Positions 1 to 5,399 of a stretch of 6,033 nt of DNA are shown in pieces. Positions within the stretch are counted from its first letter, which is position 1. Every line of letters starts with the position of its first letter. A program made the position numbers and the translations under genes. Below the pieces are notes generated by a model. That model saw nothing but the letters and a program-made list of their open reading frames with translations. It was not told the origin of the DNA and made no database searches. Location: assembly GCA_030754475.1 (NCBI GenBank), contig JASMAE010000015.1, forward strand, positions 1-6,033. Direction: 5' to 3'. Source of the DNA: Rhodospirillales bacterium (GTDB lineage: Bacteria > Pseudomonadota > Alphaproteobacteria > Rhodospirillales > JASLLV01).

Positions 1-188
1 CTGGAACGCGCTCGCGCCCGGCACGGCGATCGCTCCACCCGCTTGTGATTGACGATCCGGCCCGCGGTCCCGGGCATCGCCGGCACCATCCAAATGGTGC
101 CCGAGCCCTGAGAAGCGCGGCGTCCGGTCACAGCGGCGCACGCGCCGGCGTGACACGGTCTGGCCCATGATCTAAGTTCGCCGCCGCC
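1..188. other. Left-edge region without an assignable gene
   Basis: No recognisable coding sequence. A rightward frame could end with the TGA at 50-52 after about 16 residues, and a short leftward frame is open from about 120 to the left edge, but neither shows motifs I can name. The notable structure is the hairpin at 82-101. The last 20 bases before the amidohydrolase ATG have no clear Shine-Dalgarno sequence. Confidence 0.4.
82..101. repeat. Perfect 8-bp inverted repeat (hairpin)
   Basis: GGCACCAT at 82-89 and its exact complement ATGGTGCC at 94-101 flank a 4-base loop (CCAA). The stem is perfect. There is no T-run on either side, so a classical intrinsic terminator is not shown. It may be a terminator-like hairpin at the end of an off-window gene or an operator for the amidohydrolase 88 bases downstream. 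Confidence 0.45.
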
Positions 189-1301
189 ATGCCCGTCGTT
201 CCCCGCATTACCAAATTCCACGCCGATATGACCGCCTGGCGGCGGGATCTGCACGCGCATCCCGAGATTGCCTTCGAGGAGACGCGCACGGCCGACTTCG
301 TCGCCGCCAAGCTTGGCGAATTCGGGATCGAGGTCCACCGCGGCTTGGCCCGGACCGGCGTCGTCGGCCGCCTCGTGAACGGCGACGGCCCCGCGATCGG
401 CCTGCGCGCCGACATGGACGCGCTTCCCATCGCCGAGATCAATGCGTTCGCGCACCGTTCCGTCAACGCCGGCAAGATGCACGCCTGCGGCCACGACGGG
501 CACACGACCATGCTGCTGGGCGCGGCCCGCTATCTTGCCGAGACGCACGACTTCCGTGGCACCGTCCACTTCATCTTCCAGCCGGCCGAGGAGAACGAGG
601 GCGGCGCCCGGGTCATGGTGGAAGAAGGCTTGTTCGAGACCTTTGCCTGCGATCGGGTCTTCGGGATGCACAACTGGCCGGGAATGGGAGTGGGCGAATT
701 CGCGGTCCGCGCCGGGCCGATGATGGCGTCTGCCGATAACTTCGAGATCACGGTCCAGGGCCGGGGCACTCACGCGGCCATGCCGCACCTCGGGATCGAT
801 CCCGTGTTCATCGGCGCCGAAATCGTAACGGCGCTGCAGTCGATTCCAAGTCGGGCGACCGACGCCGTGGACGCGGTTGTCGTCGGCGTGACCCAGTTCC
901 ACGGCGGCGACGCCTGGAACGTGATTCCCGACAGCGTCCGGCTTCGCGGCACCGTGCGCGCGTTCCGCGCAGACGTCCGCGACCGGGCCGAGGCCGCGAT
1001 CGGGCGCATCGCGAGCGGGATCGCCGAGGCCCACGGGGGCAGCGCCGATTACACCTACATCCGGCGCTACCCGGCGACCGAAAACCACGCCGACGAGGTC
1101 GAGATGGCGGCCGCGGCCGCCTCAATGGTGGTCGGGCCCGAGCACGTGGACCGCGCGCCGCAGCCCTGCATGGGATCGGAGGACTTCTCGTTCTTGCGGC
1201 CCTGGCTCTTGATCTGGAGCGCGGTCAGGACGGTGATGAAGGGCGCGGCGAACGAAGTTCCGCTTTGCAGCCGCCCGCGACCGCCGCGATCGGCGGTGTA
1301 G
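189..1301 (+). CDS. M20D-family amidohydrolase (hippurate hydrolase-like), 3'-truncated
   Basis: Zinc- or manganese-dependent amidohydrolase of peptidase family M20, subfamily D, which cleaves N-acyl amino acids or related amides in the cytoplasm. Visible family blocks are RRDLHAHPE (18-26), RADMDALP (73-80), the metal-binding HACGHDGHT (98-106, Cys100 and His102), PAEE (132-135), MHNWP (160-164, His161), the lid-domain GRGTHAAMPH (191-200) and MGSEDFSF (328-335). The ATG at 189 is preferred because the N-terminal residues fit the usual hippurate hydrolase beginning, although no clear ribosome site is seen. The family is normally about 385-395 residues. Here similarity stops after about residue 336, and the last 34 codons are the antisense of the S8 protease gene. 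About 50 native residues are missing, including the C-terminal histidine ligand expected in an HNP-type motif, so the product is probably inactive. Family call strong; exact substrate unknown. Confidence 0.9.
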   Translation: MPVVPRITKFHADMTAWRRDLHAHPEIAFEETRTADFVAAKLGEFGIEVHRGLARTGVVGRLVNGDGPAIGLRADMDALPIAEINAFAHRSVNAGKMHACGHDGHTTMLLGAARYLAETHDFRGTVHFIFQPAEENEGGARVMVEEGLFETFACDRVFGMHNWPGMGVGEFAVRAGPMMASADNFEITVQGRGTHAAMPHLGIDPVFIGAEIVTALQSIPSRATDAVDAVVVGVTQFHGGDAWNVIPDSVRLRGTVRAFRADVRDRAEAAIGRIASGIAEAHGGSADYTYIRRYPATENHADEVEMAAAAASMVVGPEHVDRAPQPCMGSEDFSFLRPWLLIWSAVRTVMKGAANEVPLCSRPRPPRSAV

Positions 1302-2368
1302 ACCCTGACCCCGGGGGCGGCGAAGTCGATGTAATCGCCCGAGTTCGCCTTCGTGTAGATGACATTGCCGGTGGCGAGGGCCGTCACCCCGAGCGTGTCG
1401 GGGTATGCCGCGGGGTACGCCTTGCGGGTGGCGCTTCCCCAGTTGCCGGCCGCCGCGACCATGACCAGATCCGCCTCCTTCGCTTTCTTGAGCGCGAACC
1501 GCACGGCCTTGTTGTCGCCGCCGGCGACACTCAGGTTGATGGCCAGCACCTTTTCGGCGGCCATCCAGTTCATGGCTTTGAGCAACCCGACGGCGTTGCC
1601 CACTTCGCGACCCGTCTCGTTCAGCTCGAACATGTTGGCGGCCTTGAGCTCGGCGCCGGGCAACAGCCCGCCCCACTCAGGCGTGCCGACCAGGATCCCG
1701 GCGACCGCCGTGCCGTGAATCGCCGAGCCAGGCCTGCGTTCCTTCTTGTGGAAGGATCGGAACTCGATGTTGCGGCCGGCCAGCGCGGGATGGGTGACAT
1801 CGACCGAGGCGTCGATCATGCCGATCTTGATTCCGGCCCCGCATCGGGGCGTCGCCTTTTTCCAGCTGATCAACGCGCGCGCCATCTGGTCCTGATAATC
1901 CGTCGGCGCTTGGATTTCGAACTGGTGGTTGAAATCGATGGTGAGACCTGGGAACCGCGCCGCGAGGGTCTGGCGAGCCTCCGGCTCGCTTGCTCCGGGC
2001 GGTATGCGTACGCGGTAAAGCTCAATGGCCAGACTGTCTAGCCGAACGCGTTCGGTGACGGAAAAGCCGAGCCCGCGCGCGACGTCCTCGAAGTTGTCGG
2101 GCGGGTCGACGACGACGATCTCGCCCGCCTCGTAGCGGTTCTCGGGAAGGCGCGCTAACGGGCCGTCGGACTGGTTGGCGGCTGCGTCGGGGGCAGGCGG
2201 GCGCCGCTCGGCGCGCGCGCGCGCGTCCGCTTCCTTCGCGGCCGCGATGACCGCCTGTCTTTGGGTGCGTAGTTTGTCCTTTTGGGCCGAATCCCACCAG
2301 ACCCCGCCCGCGATCGCGGCGACCACGAAAACGAGGACGCCGACCAGTATCCCGGTTCCCTTTGGCAT
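1067..2368 (-). CDS. Membrane-anchored S8 (subtilisin-like) serine protease, 3'-truncated
   Basis: Subtilase with the catalytic triad visible (numbering from the ATG at 2368): Asp186 in IGMIDASVD, His218 in HGTAVAGIL, Ser372 in SGTSFAAP, plus oxyanion Asn309 in AAAGNWG. A hydrophobic segment at 6-25 is a likely signal anchor, followed by an Ala/Arg-rich stretch (31-60) and a propeptide-like region (about 80-155). The catalytic domain begins near 178 and should face the periplasm. A GTG at 2443 would add 25 residues, but the ATG is preferred because the hydrophobic segment follows it directly, an AGGACGAGG-like site lies upstream, and a candidate promoter at 2408-2436 lies inside the would-be extension. 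Native sequence ends near residue 390, about 18 residues after the catalytic Ser. The last 43 residues are antisense of the amidohydrolase, so the usual C-terminal helices are missing. Substrate unknown. Confidence 0.88.
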   Translation of the reverse strand: MPKGTGILVGVLVFVVAAIAGGVWWDSAQKDKLRTQRQAVIAAAKEADARARAERRPPAPDAAANQSDGPLARLPENRYEAGEIVVVDPPDNFEDVARGLGFSVTERVRLDSLAIELYRVRIPPGASEPEARQTLAARFPGLTIDFNHQFEIQAPTDYQDQMARALISWKKATPRCGAGIKIGMIDASVDVTHPALAGRNIEFRSFHKKERRPGSAIHGTAVAGILVGTPEWGGLLPGAELKAANMFELNETGREVGNAVGLLKAMNWMAAEKVLAINLSVAGGDNKAVRFALKKAKEADLVMVAAAGNWGSATRKAYPAAYPDTLGVTALATGNVIYTKANSGDYIDFAAPGVRVYTADRGGRGRLQSGTSFAAPFITVLTALQIKSQGRKNEKSSDPMQGCGARSTCSGPTTIEAAAAAISTSSAWFSVAG

Positions 2369-2407
2369 GGCGGGCCTCGTCCTCGAAGGATCGGATGCGA
2401 CCGGGCC

Positions 2408-2436
2408 AGGATATCGAGTAACGAGCGAATGCTCAA
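2408..2436 (-). promoter_or_regulatory. Candidate sigma-70 promoter of the S8 protease
   Basis: Read on the minus strand, TTGAGC (2436-2431) is followed after exactly 17 bases by TATCCT (2413-2408). Each hexamer matches consensus at 4 of 6 positions. Transcription would start near 2401, giving a leader of about 33 bases before the ATG at 2368. Its position argues against the upstream GTG start. Confidence 0.45.
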
Positions 2437-2572
2437 CGGCCACGGGCGGCCGATTCGGCGCATGCGGATCGCACCGAGGCGGATGGAGTCGGAAGTTCCG
2501 GATGATCCCAGAAGGGCTGCGGCGCGCGGATTCGCGACCCCGGGCCCGTGTCGCCGGGTTCCGCTGTCGGGT

Positions 2573-3286
2573 TTAGACCACGATGTGCTGGATCGATCTA
2601 TCGGGGCCTAGACGGGCGCCCGCGGGATCCACGAGAGCGGCCGAGGCTTCGTAAACCCGTGCCGCCCGGATCGACTCGACGAAGGCTGCGGTATCGGCGG
2701 CGAAACCGTCCTCGTCGCGCCCGTCGCCCAGCCGCTCGGCGCGCTTTTTCGCATTCAACTCGCCTTGTGCGTCGGTCTTGTGCTGGCGCGCCTGGTGGGC
2801 GATGGCGCGGTCCGCGGACGACGGGTTTGACGGCGCCTGGGCGGCGCGGATCACCGTCTCCATCTTGCGAATCGTGGCCTCGGGCGTGGCCTCGGGGCTC
2901 GTGTCGATGCGGACGTGACCGCCGACGGCGTAAAAGCGACCGTTGGGGCCGCGCTCGAACACATAGATCGGGGCGCCACCATAGGGGCCTGCGGCGATGG
3001 CGTGCGATTGCTCGTGGCGGCGAACTTCGGCGTCGTGGGTGCGAAGGCGCGCAACATCGCGCCGTTCCTCGTCGCTGAGATTGAGCGGCGAAGAAGTACC
3101 CTCTCCGCCCCCTTCGTTCTGGGCCGCGGGCGGCGTCTCGGGACTCACCGGCGGCTCGGACGCGCGCGCGCGCCGACCCCCCGGTGCTGACGGCTCCACC
3201 GGCGCGCTCACCTCGGAGGCGAGGGGCCGGTCGTCAAACACACGCAAAACCCCGAGCGCCGAAGGCGCTACGAGCGCAACTTGCAT
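2573..3286 (-). CDS. SprA-related / CJM1_0395-family putative metalloprotease
   Basis: Predicted 237-residue zinc protease-like protein. The family hallmark is seen in order: LSDEERRDVARL (70-81), then DAEVRRHEQSH (85-95), whose HEQSH is an HExxH zinc-binding motif with Glu92 as the likely catalytic base. Next come GPNGRFYAVGGHVRID (113-128), a TIRKMETVIRAAQAP helix (138-152) and PSSADRAIAHQA (155-166), all typical of the SprA-related family (PF12118 from memory). The first 69 residues are Pro/Ala/Ser/Glu-rich and probably disordered. No convincing signal peptide is seen. The ATG at 3286 lies right behind an extended -10 element, suggesting a leaderless transcript. The S8 protease starts about 205 bases downstream on the same strand, but that gap and its own candidate promoter argue against tight coupling. 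The family is named for its motif; I know of no established substrate. Confidence 0.85.
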   Translation of the reverse strand: MQVALVAPSALGVLRVFDDRPLASEVSAPVEPSAPGGRRARASEPPVSPETPPAAQNEGGGEGTSSPLNLSDEERRDVARLRTHDAEVRRHEQSHAIAAGPYGGAPIYVFERGPNGRFYAVGGHVRIDTSPEATPEATIRKMETVIRAAQAPSNPSSADRAIAHQARQHKTDAQGELNAKKRAERLGDGRDEDGFAADTAAFVESIRAARVYEASAALVDPAGARLGPDRSIQHIVV

Positions 3287-3292
3287 GCTGGG

Positions 3293-3301
3293 ATAATATC
3301 A
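3293..3301 (-). promoter_or_regulatory. Extended -10 promoter of the metalloprotease gene
   Basis: On the minus strand 3301-3293 reads TGATATTAT, a TGn extended -10 with a 5/6 hexamer match. The hexamer ends 6 bases before the ATG at 3284-3286, so transcription would begin at or beside the start codon. No Shine-Dalgarno sequence is present, in keeping with a leaderless message. No good -35 is seen; the best is TTGTGC at 19-base spacing. Confidence 0.4.
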
Positions 3302-3382
3302 GAGTAGCGACGGAAATGCACAAATCTTCAGGCCTTACGCGCGCGCCGGCCCTTTGTTATGGTCCGTGGTCGGTTACTGATG

Positions 3383-3388
3383 CATAAT
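3383..3388 (+). promoter_or_regulatory. Weak candidate -10 of the first small gene
   Basis: CATAAT lies in the AT-richer stretch upstream of the small gene at 3421 and matches consensus at 5 of 6 positions. No convincing -35 occurs at 16-18 bases: a TTGTTA at 3354-3359 is 23 bases away, too far. The call rests mainly on composition and on the position between divergent genes. Confidence 0.25.
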
Positions 3389-3409
3389 TTGCCAAAGAAC
3401 AACGCGGTC

Positions 3410-3415
3410 AGGGGG
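3410..3415 (+). promoter_or_regulatory. Ribosome binding site deciding a TTG start
   Basis: AGGGGG sits 5 bases before the TTG at 3421. No ATG or GTG occurs in frame between the upstream stop (TAA at 3385-3387) and this TTG, and the strong site supports TTG as the real start. Confidence 0.65.
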
Positions 3416-3420
3416 TTGCC

Positions 3421-3648
3421 TTGAGCAAAATAACCAACTTCGAGGTTGCGCTTTACAACAAGGAAGTGCGGCGGCTGGTTGAAGACGGAAGCCGCCACCG
3501 GCATCTGACCGACGATTGGGCCGAAACCCATTACATCGTCGTGTCAGCCAGTGACGAACACGAAGCGCGCATCAAGATCGGCGCCAAGTATCCCGAACAC
3601 AACGGATTCGTAATCGAGCAGGTCGTACCGGCCCAGGACGATCACTGA
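3421..3648 (+). CDS. Small conserved-type hypothetical protein, paralog A (75 aa)
   Basis: I do not recognise a named family. The 75-residue acidic soluble protein has no signal peptide or membrane segment. It is supported as a real gene by its paralog at 3849-4085: an ungapped hand alignment of residues 12-68 here with 17-73 there gives 22 identities in 57. Shared residues include YNKxVRxLV (12-20), DxWAxT near 31-36, the AxxExxAR stretch (43-50) and PxxxGFV (58-64). The pattern suggests a compact alpha/beta domain. The start is a TTG with an AGGGGG ribosome site. It is transcribed divergently from the metalloprotease and followed by a hairpin 10 bases after the stop. Confidence 0.75.
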   Translation: MSKITNFEVALYNKEVRRLVEDGSRHRHLTDDWAETHYIVVSASDEHEARIKIGAKYPEHNGFVIEQVVPAQDDH

Positions 3649-3657
3649 GCGCACGTG

Positions 3658-3675
3658 ACGCGCCGCCGGGCGCGT
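3658..3675 (+). terminator. Hairpin after the first small gene
   Basis: ACGCGCC (3658-3664) and GGCGCGT (3669-3675) form a perfect 7-bp GC-rich stem with a 4-base loop, starting 10 bases after the TGA. No T-run follows, so it may be a weak or attenuating terminator or a 3'-stabilising stem rather than a strong intrinsic terminator. Confidence 0.35.
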
Positions 3676-3848
3676 GAAGACCGCTCGCGCCTGCGCGCGC
3701 CGCGGACGCGCCGTGAAACGGCTTTCGTCGATCGGCGCCCGATCAGCGAAACAGATCGTTAACCAATCCCGAACTAACCTGGAAATTCCCGCGCGGCCCA
3801 AGGCGCGCCGCGTGGGCGAGGAAACGTCATCACGTGGAGTGAACGAGA

Positions 3849-4085
3849 ATGCTTCAGTTCCCTTGGAAGGATCTCAAGCCCTACGCGTTCGAAGTCTACA
3901 ACAAGAAGGTCCGGGCCCTGGTCAAGAACAACCTCAGCGACGGGCTTCTTGACGACTACTGGGCCGACACCCAGGTTCGTGACGTCATCGCCCGGAACGA
4001 GGATCAAGCCCGCGCCCTGATCGACGACCGCTTTCCGTCAAATGAAGGTTTCGTTGTCGGGGCCTTGCGCGAGGTGCACGTCTGA
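3849..4085 (+). CDS. Small conserved-type hypothetical protein, paralog B (78 aa)
   Basis: Paralog of the 75-residue protein encoded 200 bases upstream, with no recognised function. It begins with ATG behind a GGAG site (3836-3839, 9-base spacing). Residues 17-73 align without gaps to the neighbour (22/57 identical), keeping YNKKVRALV (17-25), DDYWADT (35-41), NEDQAR (50-55) and PSNEGFV (63-69). The N-terminus is 5 residues longer, with an aromatic and basic lead. There is no signal peptide or membrane segment. It ends 67 bases before the 3' end of the convergent TM1410-like gene. Divergence between the copies suggests an old duplication with separate roles, not a recent repeat. Confidence 0.75.
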   Translation: MLQFPWKDLKPYAFEVYNKKVRALVKNNLSDGLLDDYWADTQVRDVIARNEDQARALIDDRFPSNEGFVVGALREVHV

Positions 4086-4152
4086 ACGCTGCCTTTCGGT
4101 TTCGGCCGCAAGCGCCGCGTCCGAGAACGCGTGCGTACGCCGTCCGGACCGG

Positions 4153-5241
4153 TCAGTCCGCGGCCTCGACCGCTTCGAGGCCGCCTTCGAAATAGTGATA
4201 GGATTCGACTCCGTCCAGGACAACGCCGTCGAATCCCTGGTCGATCACTCCATAGACGTAGGAATCCGTGTTGCCGGTGATGATCGACTGCCATTCGGGA
4301 CGCCAGTACTCGACGAAATACCGGTCAGGATCCTGCGGCAGCGGCGCGCTGATCCAGATCGGCGATCCCTCGCGCCAGCGCGAGCGCCAATAGTACCGAT
4401 AGCTGGCGGCGGCGCCGATGTTCACGTAGGCCAGAACCAGTCGGCGGGCGCCGAGCTTCTTGAATTTGAGCGTTTCCACCGCCTGCTTGCTCAAGGCATT
4501 GCGGCCGTGGAAGACATCGACCACGACCATGTCGTAATTGGTTTCGTGCAGCGCGAGCGCGTACTCGTCCTGACGGCCGAAAGGCGTCGAATCCCGAAGA
4601 TAGAGGAAGTTTTCGAGGCTGTTCAGCGAGACGATGCTTGACGAATTCTCGTTCACGGGGCGCTTGGGGTACGCCGGCAGGCCGTTGGTGGCGGGCGCAG
4701 GGACTTCGGCCACGAAAGGAACGAATTCCTTGGCGCGGTTCAGACGATAGGAATCGTCGATCGCCGCGCGCGTTCGCGCGTAATCCATGACAAGCACCTT
4801 GACGCCGTTCGTGGTCGCCGTATCGGCCAAACGGAGCAGATTCTCGCGACGCTCTTCCTTGGTCGCGGCGTCGGGCTCGGGCACACCGTAGTAGAGCTTT
4901 TCCTGAAGGATGGCGTCGATGGATAGCATGTAGGCGCGCGCCGGGGCGACGCGGTCCTCGTCGCCTTCGCGCTGCTTCGAGACGAGCGCGAGGCCGTTCT
5001 GGGTCAGGACGACGAAGTTCCGGTTGTAGCTTTTCGCGAACGCGCTGATGTTCTGGACGAACTTGCGCATTTCCTCGCGGGCGTCGAAAAAGGGCTGGGC
5101 GGGACCCGGGCTCGGCACGACCTCCGTCCCACCGCCGACGTCGCGCCCCTGGGCTCGAACCCTGCCCGGCGCCTGCGCATAAGCGGCGGTCCACCCCGCG
5201 TAAAGGACCAGCACCGCCACCGTCATGAGACGCGCTATCAC
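4153..5241 (-). CDS. Secreted MJ1477/TM1410-family (GH114-like) putative glycoside hydrolase, apparently circularly permuted
   Basis: A 362-residue exported TIM-barrel protein related to TM1410 and GH114-type polygalactosaminidases. The GTG at 5241 is chosen because AAGGTGG (5254-5248) lies 6 bases upstream and it yields a compact signal peptide (1-24, ending AYAQA). An ATG at 5307 and a GTG at 5403 that overlaps the upstream stop (GTGA) would give long basic N-termini without ribosome sites. Residues 55-176 carry what are normally C-terminal-half motifs: TQNG (80-83), YYGV (117-120), VLVMDYA (149-155), FVPF (173-176). After a Pro/Ser linker (about 178-208) come the usual N-terminal-half motifs: NFLYLRD (211-217), VVVDVF (Asp242), AYVNIGAAASYRYYW (271-285), YFVEYW (308-313), GFDGVVLDGVE (Asp343, Glu346). 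Family members commonly have Glu after the Gly of the IG motif; Ala277 is here. Activity is therefore uncertain. Confidence 0.78.
   Translation of the reverse strand: MIARLMTVAVLVLYAGWTAAYAQAPGRVRAQGRDVGGGTEVVPSPGPAQPFFDAREEMRKFVQNISAFAKSYNRNFVVLTQNGLALVSKQREGDEDRVAPARAYMLSIDAILQEKLYYGVPEPDAATKEERRENLLRLADTATTNGVKVLVMDYARTRAAIDDSYRLNRAKEFVPFVAEVPAPATNGLPAYPKRPVNENSSSIVSLNSLENFLYLRDSTPFGRQDEYALALHETNYDMVVVDVFHGRNALSKQAVETLKFKKLGARRLVLAYVNIGAAASYRYYWRSRWREGSPIWISAPLPQDPDRYFVEYWRPEWQSIITGNTDSYVYGVIDQGFDGVVLDGVESYHYFEGGLEAVEAAD
4160..4184. terminator. Perfect 10-bp hairpin at a convergent gene end
   Basis: GCGGCCTCGA (4160-4169) and its exact complement TCGAGGCCGC (4175-4184) flank a 5-base loop. 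It overlaps the last codons of the leftward TM1410-like gene (encoding the GLEAVEAAD tail) and lies 74 bases beyond the stop of the rightward small gene. It could stop transcription from both sides or insulate convergent transcripts. No T-run is present on either strand. Confidence 0.45.
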
Positions 5242-5247
5242 CACGTT

Positions 5248-5254
5248 CCACCTT
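5248..5254 (-). promoter_or_regulatory. Ribosome binding site for the TM1410-like gene
   Basis: On the minus strand 5254-5248 reads AAGGTGG, 6 bases before the GTG at 5241-5239 (3 bases before an adjacent GTG at 5244-5242). It decides the start in favour of the short signal peptide over the ATG at 5307, which has no such site. Confidence 0.45.
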
Positions 5255-5322
5255 CGCTTTTTCGGCTTCCGGGGCGCCGCATCTCGGCCCGTTCCCTTGT
5301 AGCGCATTGATGGCCGTCGCGC

Positions 5323-5338
5323 CACGCGCCAACGCGTG
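5323..5338. repeat. Short inverted repeat between oxidoreductase and TM1410-like gene
   Basis: CACGCG (5323-5328) and CGCGTG (5333-5338) flank CCAA, a perfect 6-bp stem with a 4-base loop in the 158-base spacer downstream of the oxidoreductase stop. There is no T-run. Function is unknown, and a chance occurrence is possible at this GC content. Confidence 0.25.
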
Positions 5339-5399
5339 CGGCCCGGCGGATGCCCGTTCAGAGTACCTCGTGCGTGGTTAACGGTTCGTATCCGGGCAA

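Noticed and set aside
1265..2041. Long rightward open frame opposite the S8 protease
   Set aside because: It is antisense to a gene with a full catalytic triad. Its translation is Gly/Arg/Asp-rich and without motifs, as expected for a GC-rich shadow frame.
2211..2225. Alternating GC run of 15 bases (possible Z-DNA or microsatellite)
   Set aside because: It lies in the protease gene and encodes an Ala/Arg-rich linker; short GC runs are common at this base composition, and no unit expansion is visible.
2369..2572. Terminator in the spacer between the metalloprotease and the S8 protease
   Set aside because: Only short imperfect GC stems (such as GCGAC/GTCGC) and a 5-bp CGGAA/TTCCG pair with a 1-base loop are seen, with no T-run; not above chance.
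3674..3952. Rightward open frame between and overlapping the small genes
   Set aside because: It overlaps paralog B in a different frame, has an Arg-rich composition and no ribosome site, while paralog B is backed by homology to its neighbour.
3421..4085. Toxin-antitoxin pair
   Set aside because: The two small proteins are paralogs of one another, separated by 200 bases and a hairpin, and neither shows a toxin or DNA-binding motif.
4042..4641. Rightward open frame of 199 codons opposite the TM1410-like gene
   Set aside because: It is antisense to a well-supported family member and overlaps the second small gene out of frame; no motif is seen.
4325..5332. Leftward open frame of 335 codons in another frame of the TM1410-like gene
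   Set aside because: Arg/Ala/Gly-rich translation without motifs; the frame carrying the family blocks is clearly the coding one.
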